This document shows positions 37,469-46,068 of a DNA stretch of 64,000 nt, in pieces; position 1 is the stretch's first letter, and each line of letters starts with the position of its first letter. A program made the position numbers and the translations under genes. The notes beneath the pieces were generated by a model. The model was given only the letters and a program-made list of their open reading frames with translations. It ran no database searches and was not told the DNA's origin. This DNA is from WHSW01 sp963740055 (lineage in GTDB: Bacteria > Actinomycetota > Thermoleophilia > Solirubrobacterales > 70-9): positions 434,001 through 498,000 of the forward strand of contig CAVUCL010000005.1 in NCBI GenBank assembly GCA_963740055.1. Reading direction: 5' to 3'.

Positions 37469-38875
37469 ATGAGCTCGATCATCTCCACCGTCAGCCGCCG
37501 GGCACGCGACGCCGAGGGGTTCTCGCTGGTCGAGGTCCTGATCGCCGCGGTCGTCCTCGTGCTCGGGGCGCTGGCGACGTTCACGCTCGCCGATGCCGCC
37601 AACCGCAACACCTTCCGCGCCGAGCAGAGCCAGGTGATCTCGGATCGCCTCCAGGCCGAGATGGAGGCGGTGAAGCGGCTCGAGTACACGAAGGTCGCGC
37701 TCACCTCCCCTCCCGTCGGCTCCACTGACGCCACCAGCCCCAACAATCGGGTCGGCTCCTCGGGTGGGGTGCCGACGTTCGCCCTGAACGAGAACGGGAC
37801 CAACTCGACCCCGCTGGTCGTCAACGGCAGCGACTCGGTCACCGGCGGGGTGGTCGATGCGGGCCCGGAGGCGTTCTCGGCCGGCGATCTCGGGGTCGGC
37901 GCGGCCGGCGACGTCAGCGGCCAGATCTTCCGCTACGTCAACTGGATCAACGACCCCGAATGCCCGGAGTCGGTCTGCCCGGGGAGCAAGGACTTCAAGC
38001 GGATCACGATCGCGATCAAGCTCGACACGACGGCGCCGGGCGGCGCCCGCGCCTACGAGCAGGTCCAGTCCGACGTCGTCGACGGCAGCGTCGCCCAGGT
38101 GGAGGGCGGGGTGCCGCCGCCGCCCTCGCCCGCCGAAGCGGTCCCCTACTCGCTCTCCGACACCCCCTGCAACCTCAGCGCGCGGGTCGCGCCGACGACG
38201 CACGCCGCGCACAACACGCTCGGACCCTGCTCCGCCGGCGCTCAGACCGGGCTCACCGCGGGCGCCCCCGACCGCCTGTTCAAGGCCCCGGTTCCGAACA
38301 CGGCCGCGTTCACCGGCAGCTTCGACTTCTCCACCGACGTGACCACGCTCGCACCCTCCGACCAGGGCCTGCAGATGCCGGTGCAGCCGAAGCAGTGCGA
38401 CTTCTCGCCGAGCCGCGCCGACGCGCACTACCAGGTCCACCGCTGGCTCACCGCGCCGGTGACCGGGAGCAGCGACTTCGTCATCGACGGGGTCGCGAGC
38501 CTGAGCCTGTACTCGAAGACGATCAACGACGCCGTGCACAGCGGGAAGCTCTGCATCTGGCTCTTCACCCGCGAGCCGACCGCGACCGGCGGCGAGGCCG
38601 ACAACCTGGTCATCGACTCGACCACCGGCTCGACCTACTTCACCTACTCCTCGGGCGCCACGGACTGGAACTCAGGCTCGCCCTGGGGAGCGCCGTATCA
38701 GATCCCGCTCACCTTCCAGGAGCTGCGGCTCGAGCCCGGCGACCGGCTCGGGCTCGCGCTCGCGGTCGACGCCGCGGGCACGCCGGGCGAGGCGCTCCAG
38801 TTCCGCTACGACAACCCGAATCAGGAGAGCGTGCTCCAGGTCTACTCGACTACGAAGGCGACCGCCCCGAACTGA
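37469..38875 (+). CDS. PilV-like minor prepilin with large C-terminal domain
   Basis: 468 aa, much longer than typical PilV. Prepilin signal DAEGFSLVEVLIAAVVLVLG is near residue 16, then the helix and RLQAEMEAVKRLEYTKVAL. A ~350-residue extracellular region follows, with a Pro-rich link (GGVPPPPSPAEAVPY) into a beta-rich domain with SGSSDFVIDGVASLSLYSKT-like and LRLEPGDRLGLALAVDAAG segments, resembling carbohydrate- or surface-binding modules. Probably an adhesive minor pilin. Confidence 0.78.
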   Translation: MSSIISTVSRRARDAEGFSLVEVLIAAVVLVLGALATFTLADAANRNTFRAEQSQVISDRLQAEMEAVKRLEYTKVALTSPPVGSTDATSPNNRVGSSGGVPTFALNENGTNSTPLVVNGSDSVTGGVVDAGPEAFSAGDLGVGAAGDVSGQIFRYVNWINDPECPESVCPGSKDFKRITIAIKLDTTAPGGARAYEQVQSDVVDGSVAQVEGGVPPPPSPAEAVPYSLSDTPCNLSARVAPTTHAAHNTLGPCSAGAQTGLTAGAPDRLFKAPVPNTAAFTGSFDFSTDVTTLAPSDQGLQMPVQPKQCDFSPSRADAHYQVHRWLTAPVTGSSDFVIDGVASLSLYSKTINDAVHSGKLCIWLFTREPTATGGEADNLVIDSTTGSTYFTYSSGATDWNSGSPWGAPYQIPLTFQELRLEPGDRLGLALAVDAAGTPGEALQFRYDNPNQESVLQVYSTTKATAPN

Positions 38876-38918
38876 GCACGGCAGGCGTGCCCGTTTCGGC
38901 GTCGAAGGAGGGCGGGCA

Positions 38919-39687
38919 ATGGCAGCGATCGCAGCGATCCTCTTCGGTCGCCGGCGCCTTCATCGGCAGCTTCGTCAGCGTCGTCGCGCATCGGCTGCCG
39001 CGCGGCGAGCAGTTCGTCGCCGGGCGCTCGCGCTGCCCGCACTGCGGTGCGTCTATCCGCGCCCGCGACAACGTCCCGATCGTCTCCTGGCTCGTACTCC
39101 GGGGGCGCTGTCGCGACTGCGGCGAGCCGATCTCGGCCCGCTACCCGCTGACCGAGCTCGGGCTCGGCGCGCTCTACGCCGCCACCTTCCTGATCCTCGG
39201 CGACGACGACATCGCCGAGCTCGTGCTCGGGTTGATCTTCTGCACGCTGCTGGTCGCGATCACGCTCACCGATCTCGAGCTGCGGGTGATCCCGAACGCG
39301 CTCGTGCTCGCCGGCTCCGTGGTCGCGGTCGCGATCGTCGCCGCGACCGACCTCGAGAGCCTCGACGAGCGCGCGATCGCGGCCGCGATCGCCGGCGGCC
39401 TGCTGTTCCTCGTCGTCCTCGCCTACCCGCGCGGGATGGGCATGGGCGACGCGAAGCTGGTCGCGATGATGGGCCTCTACCTCGGCCGTGCGGTTGCTCC
39501 GGCGGTGCTGGCGGGCTTTCTGATCGGCGCCGCGGTCGGGGTGGCGATGATCGCGCGCCACGGCTCCGGCGCGCGCAAGCGGGCGATCCCGTTCGGTCCC
39601 TTCCTCGCCCTCGGCGGCGTGATCGGGCTCTGGTTCGGCGACGAGATCGTCGACTGGTACCTGGACGAGTTCTTCCCCGACGACTGA
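38919..39687 (+). CDS. pilD: Prepilin peptidase PilD (one +1 break)
   Basis: 255 aa when the extra base at 38949 (codon GGT+C) is skipped; the corrected N-terminus is AGAFIGSFVSVVAHRLPRGE. The zinc-binding CPHCGASIRARDNVP and CRDCGEPISARYPLTE are followed by the catalytic Asp motifs LTDLELRVIPN and GMGMGDAKL. It cleaves and N-methylates the pilins encoded just upstream. GGAGGGCGGG precedes the ATG. Confidence 0.93.
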
Positions 39688-39749
39688 GCTCCGCGGCGGC
39701 CAAGAACAGGCGCTTTAGTTGCCGGCCCCGGCGGCCGATGTAGAGGGAC

Positions 39750-40955
39750 ATGAAGTCCTTGACCGGTCTTTCGGCGCTGCTCGCGGCGGCGGTCGCGAGC
39801 CTCGTGCTCGCCCCGTCGGCGCTCGCGGCCAGCTTCTCCAACTCGTCCGCGATCCAGATCCAGGACGAGGCGCCGGCGAGCCCGTACCCGTCGACGGTCG
39901 CGGTCTCGGGCATGGTCGGCGAGGTGACCGAGGTCGAGGTGACCCTGAACGGGCTCACGCACACCCACCTCGACGACGTCGGGGTCGTGCTCGAGGGCCC
40001 GGGCGCGACGCGGCTGCTGCTGATGAACGGCGTCGGGCCGGTCGTTGTCCCCTCCGATCCGACCAGCGGCGTCTCCGCGATCAACCTGACCCTCGACGAC
40101 GACGCCGCGACCCAGCTTCAGGGCGACACCGTCCCCGCCACCGGCAGCTACCGGCCGGCCAACTACAGCGGGATCGACAACTTCACCGGCGGCGGACCCG
40201 GAACCACCTATTCCAACCCCGGGCCCGTCCTCCGGCGGCTCGGCGACGCTCGGCAGCGTCTTCGACGGGATCACCGCGAACGGCAGCTGGAAGCTCTACG
40301 CCTATGACTTCGCCCTCGACGACGTCGGCACGATCAGCGGCGGCTGGACCCTGAACGTGACCACCGACGGGACCGACAACGTCGCCCCGGTGACGACGAT
40401 CAACTCGGGCCCGAGCGGCACGATCAGCCAGTCCTCGGCGAGCTTCGGCTTCAGCGCCGACGAGCCGGCGACATTCGAGTGCAAGCTCGACTCGCAGGCC
40501 TACGGCGCCTGCACGTCGCAGAAGCAGTACTCGAGCCTCTCCGAGGGCGACCACACCTTCTCCGTGCGCGCGACCGACACCGCGCTCAACCTCGGCGCGC
40601 CGGCGACCCGGAGCTTCACCGTGGACTTCGCGGATCCGCAGCCTCCGCCTCCTCCGCCGCCCCCGCAGTCGACTCGGCCCCGCCGCTGGTCGAGATCCTC
40701 AAGGTGACGGTGAAGCGCAAGAAGCGCTCGGCGAAGGTCGAGTTCAGCGGCTCCGACTCCGTCACTGCCGCGGGGGCGCTGAGCTTCAGCTGCTCGCTCG
40801 ACGGCAAGCCCGAGAGCCCGTGCAGCTCGCCGACGACCTACAAGAAGCTGAAGCCGGGCAAGCACACGATCCAGGTCCGCGCCACCGACGAAGCCGGCAA
40901 CTCCGCCGTCGCCAGCAAGGGCTTCAAGGTGAAGAAGAAGAAGCGGCGCCGCTAG
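39750..40955 (+). CDS. Secreted P-domain/Ig-like protein (three frame breaks)
   Basis: 400 aa after correction at 40227 (CCC+G) and two breaks near 40668. A signal peptide (LLAAAVASLVLAPSALA) is followed by a proprotein-convertase P-domain-like module (VTLNGLTHTHLDDVGVVLEGP, YAYDFALDDVGTISGGWTL), an Ig-like module (SFGFSADEPATFECKLD, HTFSVRATDTALN), a polyproline linker, a second copy (FSCSLDGKPESPC, HTIQVRATDEAGN) and a basic end KKKKRRR. Surface-exposed or pilus-associated. The Ig-like unit recurs in the 57964-59728 protein. Confidence 0.78.
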
Positions 40956-41063
40956 CGCCCGTGCCCACCCGCCCGGCCTCGCCCGCCCCCGGCTCAAGTC
41001 CGTGGCACAGGGCGCCGATTGGGAGGTGTGGGGGGAATCCGCACGACTGAAGACTGATCTCGA

Positions 41064-42230
41064 ATGTTCAACTCCGATCGACAGAAGACCACCGTCGGCC
41101 TCGACATCGAAGCGGCCAGCGTCGCCGCGGTCGAGCTCAGCGTCAACGGCTCGGTCGAGCTGAGCGGCCACGGGATCGAGGCACTCGCGCCCGGGGCATT
41201 CCGCGAGGGCGAGGTCGTCGACTCCGAGGCGCTGACCGAGTCGCTGAAGGCGCTGTTCGCCAACAACTCGCTCTCGAAGCGGGTTCGGCTCGGGATCGCG
41301 AACCAGCGCGTCGTCGTGCGGACGATGATGCTGCCCGCGATCGAGGACGCGAAGGAGCTCGAGGCGGCGATCCGCTTCAAGGCGCAGGACGAGATCCCGA
41401 TGCCGCTCGATCAGGCCGTGCTCGAGTGGGACGCGGTCGAGCACCGAACGGGCCCCAACGGCGAGCGCCAGGTCGCCGTCGTCGTCGTCGCCGCTCGCCG
41501 CGACATGATCGAGAAGCTGCTCGCCGCGATGCGCGACGCCGGGCTGCGCCCGGAGGGCATCGACCTGGCCGCGTTCGGGATGATCCGCGCGCTCGCCAGC
41601 TCGTCCTCTGCCGGGGCCGGCGTCGGCGCCTACGTCGCCGCCCCCGGACCGGCGCCCGACGCGCCAACGCTCTCCTACGAGGAGCGCGTCGCCCAGGGCG
41701 CCCTCGCGGAGCCGGGCGAGGTGACTCAGCCCGAGCCGGGCGCGCGCCTGTACTGCAATCTCGGTGACGTGCTCAACCTCGCGGTCGCGCGGGGAACGAC
41801 CTGCCTCTTCACCCGCATGTCGCCGTTCGGCATCGAGGGGATCGCGCAGAAGCTCGCCGAGCGGCGGCAGCTCACGCTCGAGCACGCCCGCCAGTGGCTC
41901 GTGCACGTCGGCGTCGACCGCCCGCTCGACACGATCGACGGCGACCCGGAGGTCGTTGCTGCCGCCTCCGAGACGATCGCCGCCGGCGCCTCGAGGCTCG
42001 CCGACGAGCTCCGCCTCTCGCTTCAGTACTACGCCGCGCAGGAGGGAGCGCACCCGGTCGAGTCCGTGGTCGCCTGCGGTCCTGCGACCGCGATCCCCGG
42101 CCTGATCGAGCACGTCCAGCGCGAGCTCGGCTACGCGGTCTCGGTCGGAACCCCGCCGGCGCTCGCCGGGCTCGATCCGCAGCTCGCGGGTCGGCTCACG
42201 CTCAGCTACGGACTGGCGCTGGAGGAGTAG
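41064..42230 (+). CDS. pilM: Type IV pilus assembly protein PilM
   Basis: 388 aa actin-like ATPase: TTVGLDIEAASVAAVEL (phosphate 1), KRVRLGIANQRVVVRTMMLP, AIRFKAQDEIPMPLDQAVLEW, and PVESVVACGPATAIPGL near the end, all typical of PilM. About 60 extra residues in the middle are Ala/Gly/Pro-rich. It binds the PilN N-terminus on the cytoplasmic face; pilN follows after 3 bp. Confidence 0.93.
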   Translation: MFNSDRQKTTVGLDIEAASVAAVELSVNGSVELSGHGIEALAPGAFREGEVVDSEALTESLKALFANNSLSKRVRLGIANQRVVVRTMMLPAIEDAKELEAAIRFKAQDEIPMPLDQAVLEWDAVEHRTGPNGERQVAVVVVAARRDMIEKLLAAMRDAGLRPEGIDLAAFGMIRALASSSSAGAGVGAYVAAPGPAPDAPTLSYEERVAQGALAEPGEVTQPEPGARLYCNLGDVLNLAVARGTTCLFTRMSPFGIEGIAQKLAERRQLTLEHARQWLVHVGVDRPLDTIDGDPEVVAAASETIAAGASRLADELRLSLQYYAAQEGAHPVESVVACGPATAIPGLIEHVQRELGYAVSVGTPPALAGLDPQLAGRLTLSYGLALEE

Positions 42231-42233
42231 TCG

Positions 42234-43076
42234 ATGCGCCCCGTCAACCTGATCCCCAAGGACCAGCGGCGCGGCGAGCGCGCCGCCGCCCGCAGCGGCC
42301 CGCTTCCCTACATCCTGCTCGCGGTCCTCGTGCTCGTCCTCGGCGGGACCGTGATGTACGTCAAGACCTCCGCCTCGATCGACGATCGCAGGACCGAGAT
42401 CGCGAGCCTCGAAGCGCGCGAGGCGGCGGCCACGCAGGCCGCGCAGGCCCTCGCTCCCTACACCGAGTTCGCGACCCTGGCCGCGACCCGCGAGGCGACG
42501 GTCAGCGAGCTCGCCAACAGCCGCTTCGATTGGGAGCGGGTCCTGAACGAGCTCGCTCTGGTGATCCCCGGAGACGTCTGGCTGACCAGCATCATCGGAA
42601 CGGCGAGCCCGGAGGTCCAGGTCGAGGGCGGCACCGGCGTCGAGACGCGCGCCGGCGTTCCCGGGCCCGCGCTCGAGATCATCGGCTGCGGGGTGAGCCA
42701 GGACGCGGTCGCAGGCTTCGTCGCCGCCCTGCGCGACATCGACGGAGTCACTCGCGTCGGCCTCGACAGCTCGGCGCTCCCGGAGACGAGCACGGCGGAC
42801 GGCGCCGCGGCTCAGAGCGCCGGCAGCAGCGGCGACGATTGCCGGACCCGCGACTTCATCGCCCAGTTCCAGCTCGTGATCGCCTTCGACGAGGCGCCGG
42901 TGACGGCCGCTTCGACGGAGGCGGTGCCGACTCCGACCGATACCGCGCCGACGCCGGCCGACCCGGAGAACGCCGACGCCCAGGCCGAGCAGCAGCAGGC
43001 CAAGGACTCGGCCGCCGAGCAGACCGACAAGGCCCAAAACGCGACCAACATCGTCCCCGGGGTGTCGTCGCCATGA
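42234..43076 (+). CDS. pilN: Type IV pilus assembly protein PilN
   Basis: 280 aa. The N-terminal RPVNLIPKDQRRGER is the conserved PilM-binding INLLP-like peptide, followed by one span (LPYILLAVLVLVLGGTVMYV), a coiled coil, and a ferredoxin-like domain with WERVLNELALVIPGDVWLTSI. The tail is Thr/Pro/Ala-rich. The stop overlaps the pilO start (ATGA). Confidence 0.92.
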   Translation: MRPVNLIPKDQRRGERAAARSGPLPYILLAVLVLVLGGTVMYVKTSASIDDRRTEIASLEAREAAATQAAQALAPYTEFATLAATREATVSELANSRFDWERVLNELALVIPGDVWLTSIIGTASPEVQVEGGTGVETRAGVPGPALEIIGCGVSQDAVAGFVAALRDIDGVTRVGLDSSALPETSTADGAAAQSAGSSGDDCRTRDFIAQFQLVIAFDEAPVTAASTEAVPTPTDTAPTPADPENADAQAEQQQAKDSAAEQTDKAQNATNIVPGVSSP

Positions 43077-43861
43077 AGGCCACCGACCGCACGATCCTGA
43101 TTGCGGTGGCGCTCGTCGCGATGCTCGCCGCGGCGTGGTTCCTGCTGCTGGCGCCGAAGCGCTCCGAGCTCTCCGATCTCGACGCCGAGGTCGCGACCCT
43201 GCAGACTTCGGTCGCGCAGGCCGAGCAGCTCGCGCTGGCCGCCGAGGACGCGCGCGAGAACTACAACCGCAACTACCAGAGCCTGGTCGTACTCGGCAAG
43301 GCGGTCCCCGGCGACGACGACGCCGCGAGCCTGCTCGTGCAGACGTCCGAGCTCGCGCGCCAGGCCAAGGTCGACTTCCGCAAGCTCGACCTGGTCGAGG
43401 GCTCGGGCGAGCCGCCGCCGCCCCCGGCCGCGGCCGAGACCACCGCCGACGGCGCGACCCCGAGCGAGGACGGCGCTGCACCCGCGCCCGCCGCCGCCCC
43501 GGCGACCGAGACGACGGTGGCGACGCTGCCGATCGGGGCCACGGTGGGCACCGCCGGGCTGCCGGTGATGCCCTATGCGATGCGCTTCCACGGCGAGTTC
43601 TTCCAGGTCGTCGACTTCCTCGGGCGGATCGACGCCCAGGTCGAGGCTCCGGCTGAGGGCGGCACCGTCGACGGCCGCCTGATGACCGTCGACGGGTTCG
43701 GGCTCCAGGCTGAGGAGGGCAAGGGCTTTCCGCACCTCGACGCGAGCCTGCACGTGACCACCTTCGTCACCCCCGCCGACCAGGGCGTGACCGCGGGGGC
43801 GACTCCGACGGCGCCCCCCACCTCGGTCCCGGCCGAGCCCGTCCCGACGAGCACGCCATGA
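43073..43861 (+). CDS. pilO: Type IV pilus assembly protein PilO
   Basis: 262 aa: one N-terminal span (TILIAVALVAMLAAAWFLLL), a coiled coil (LSDLDAEVATLQTSVAQAEQ), then a ferredoxin-like domain interrupted by a Pro/Ala/Glu-rich insertion of ~60 residues. YAMRFHGEFFQVVDFLGRID is the characteristic PilO strand-helix. Ends in a Thr/Pro tail and overlaps the next start (ATGA). Confidence 0.9.
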   Translation: MKATDRTILIAVALVAMLAAAWFLLLAPKRSELSDLDAEVATLQTSVAQAEQLALAAEDARENYNRNYQSLVVLGKAVPGDDDAASLLVQTSELARQAKVDFRKLDLVEGSGEPPPPPAAAETTADGATPSEDGAAPAPAAAPATETTVATLPIGATVGTAGLPVMPYAMRFHGEFFQVVDFLGRIDAQVEAPAEGGTVDGRLMTVDGFGLQAEEGKGFPHLDASLHVTTFVTPADQGVTAGATPTAPPTSVPAEPVPTSTP

Positions 43862-44841
43862 AGAAGCCGACGATGAAGAAGCCGAGCCTCAAGCTCCCGT
43901 CGATCAAGCGCCCGGCGCTCAAGCGCTCGACGGCGAAGAAGCCCGCGCTGAAGCGCCCGTCGGTGCTCTCCAAGGGGCCGCAGCTGAAGGCGCCCCCGGC
44001 GCCCCAGTTCCTCAAGGACCTGCACGCCGACCTGCGCGACCGCCACCTGCTGATTCCGGTCCTCGCGCTGATCGCGGCGATCGTCGCGGTCCCGTTCGTG
44101 CTCGGCGGCTCCGAGGACGTGCCGCCCGCGGCGCCGCTGGTGACCACCGACCCCGACGCAGCGACCGCGGTCGAGCCCGCGGTCCTCGCCGAGTCGACGG
44201 GGATCCGCTCCTATCGCAAGCGGCTCGCCGCGCTGCGCAAGAAGAACCCCTTCGACCAGCAGTTCACCGCCCCGAAGGCGGGCCAGGAGACCGAGGTCCC
44301 GGTCGACGACGGCAGTGCCTCGATCAGCATCCCGACCGACGACACGGCATCGACTCCGGTCTCGACCGACTCGCCGACCAGCTCGACCGTGCCGGCGAGC
44401 CCGTCGAGCGACCCGTCGGTGGCGAGCCCGAGCTCGAGCGCGCCCGGGCAGAGCGGCGCCAACGGCAACGGCGGCGGCGACCAGATCCGCTTCTACGCCG
44501 GCCGCGTCGACGTCCTGCTCGGACCGATCGGCGAGACGAAGACCTACGAGGACGTTCGCTACCTCGACTTCCTGCCCGACGACAAGCAGCCCGTTGCCGC
44601 CTTCCTCGGGCTCGTCAACGGCGGCGACAGCGCGGTCTTCTCGCTCTCGACCGCGGTCACCGAGACCGACGGCGAGGGCTCCTGCGCGCCGAAGAAGCCG
44701 GCCCAGTGCCAGTACCTGACGCTGAAGGTCGGCGAGGAGCGCCGGCTCACCTACGGCGACCAGGCGAAGACCCTGCGTCTGAAGCTGCTCGATACGCGGA
44801 TCGTCCGCGTCCCGGATCCGCGCCAGTCCACCGAGCCCTGA
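43858..44841 (+). CDS. PilP-position protein with Lys/Pro repeat N-terminus
   Basis: 327 aa. The first ~45 residues are tandem KKP/LKxPS/KRP units (MKKPTMKKPSLKLPSIKRP), then a span (LLIPVLALIAAIVAVPFVLG), a stretch with RLAALRKKNPFDQQF recalling the KDPF box of PilP, a Ser/Thr/Pro linker, and a C-terminal beta domain (VDVLLGPIGETKTYEDVRYL, QYLTLKVGEERRLTYG). Location after pilMNO and the NPF motif suggest a PilP-like role, but without a secretin its partner differs. No clear family. Confidence 0.6.
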   Translation: MKKPTMKKPSLKLPSIKRPALKRSTAKKPALKRPSVLSKGPQLKAPPAPQFLKDLHADLRDRHLLIPVLALIAAIVAVPFVLGGSEDVPPAAPLVTTDPDAATAVEPAVLAESTGIRSYRKRLAALRKKNPFDQQFTAPKAGQETEVPVDDGSASISIPTDDTASTPVSTDSPTSSTVPASPSSDPSVASPSSSAPGQSGANGNGGGDQIRFYAGRVDVLLGPIGETKTYEDVRYLDFLPDDKQPVAAFLGLVNGGDSAVFSLSTAVTETDGEGSCAPKKPAQCQYLTLKVGEERRLTYGDQAKTLRLKLLDTRIVRVPDPRQSTEP

Positions 44842-44904
44842 GCCGGGTCGCGCGCGGGCGCTCGCGCCCACGCGCTGCGCCGCCGCCCGTCTAGCCTTGC
44901 GCCG

Positions 44905-46068
44905 ATGGCGCTTCGCTTCACCACCGCGGGCGAGTCGCACGGGCCCGGGCTCGTAGCGATCGTCGAGGGGCTGCCCGCGGGGCTGGAGCTCGACCGCGAG
45001 CGCCTCGACCGCGACATGGCGCGCCGCCAGCTCGGCCACGGGCGCGGCGGGCGGATGAAGATCGAGACCGACGCGATCGAGATCCGCTCCGGGGTGCGCC
45101 ACGGGCGCACGCTGGGGAGCCCGGTCGCGCTCCTTGTCGCGAATCGCGACTACGCCAACTGGGAGCAACGGATGAGCCCGTGGCCGGTCGAGGCGGAGGT
45201 CGAGGAGTCGCATCTGCCGCGTCCCGGCCACGCCGACCTGGTCGGCGCTCAGAAGTACAAGTTCTCCGACGTGCGAAACGTGCTCGAGCGCGCCTCCGCG
45301 CGCGAGACCGCGGCCCGGGTCGCCGCCGGCGCGCTTGCGCGGGAGTTCCTGCGCGCGCTTGGCGTCAGCGTCCACAGCCACGTGCTCAGGATCGCCTCGG
45401 TCACCGCCGCCGAGCGCCCCGACCTCGGCCCCGACGACTTCGAGCGGGTCGACGAGTCGCCGGTTCGCTGCCTCGATTCCGAGGCCGAGGCGGCGATGGT
45501 CGCCGAGATCGACCGGCTGCGAAAGGCGAACGAGAGCCTCGGCGGGATCTTCGAGGTGCGCGCCTTCGGGCTCGTCCCGGGGCTCGGCTCGCACGTCTCC
45601 TGGGCGCAGAAGCTCGACGGGCGCCTCGCCCAGGCGGTGGTCTCGATCCAGGCGGTGAAGGGCGTCTCCATCGGCGAGGCGTGGGAGGTGGCCGCGGCGC
45701 CCGGCTCCGAGTCCCACGACGAGATCTTCTGGTCCGACGAGCGCGGCTGGTTTCGGGAGACGAACCGCGCCGGCGGGGTCGAGGGCGGGATGTCGAATGG
45801 CGAGCCGCTCGTCGTCCGCGGGGCGCTGAAGCCGATCTCGACCCTGACCAAGCCGCTGCGCTCGGTCGACACGGAGACGAAGGAGCCGGCGCAGGCGATG
45901 CGCGAGCGCACCGACTCGACCGTGGTCCCCGCCGCCGGCGTGGTCGCCGAGGCGATGGTCGCGCTGGTGCTCGCAGGGGCCTATCGGGAGAAGTTCGGCG
46001 GCGACCACATCGACGACGTTCTCGCCGCCGTGGAGGCGTATCGGGAGCGGATCGATTGGCGGCGCTGA
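44905..46068 (+). CDS. aroC: Chorismate synthase
   Basis: 387 aa. FTTAGESHGPGLVAIVEGLPAG-type signature 1 at the N-terminus, LERASARETAARVAAGALA as signature 2 and RTDSTVVPAAGVVAEAM near the end; FMN-binding arginines are conserved. Converts EPSP to chorismate. It starts 63 bp after the last pilus gene and its 3' end overlaps aroKB by 13 nt. Confidence 0.97.
   Translation: MALRFTTAGESHGPGLVAIVEGLPAGLELDRERLDRDMARRQLGHGRGGRMKIETDAIEIRSGVRHGRTLGSPVALLVANRDYANWEQRMSPWPVEAEVEESHLPRPGHADLVGAQKYKFSDVRNVLERASARETAARVAAGALAREFLRALGVSVHSHVLRIASVTAAERPDLGPDDFERVDESPVRCLDSEAEAAMVAEIDRLRKANESLGGIFEVRAFGLVPGLGSHVSWAQKLDGRLAQAVVSIQAVKGVSIGEAWEVAAAPGSESHDEIFWSDERGWFRETNRAGGVEGGMSNGEPLVVRGALKPISTLTKPLRSVDTETKEPAQAMRERTDSTVVPAAGVVAEAMVALVLAGAYREKFGGDHIDDVLAAVEAYRERIDWRR

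Noticed and set aside
40640..40680. Proline-codon run as a deliberate slippery site in the P-domain gene
   Set aside because: The breaks here have the same wobble signature as elsewhere and sum to +3, restoring the frame; no need for a special mechanism.
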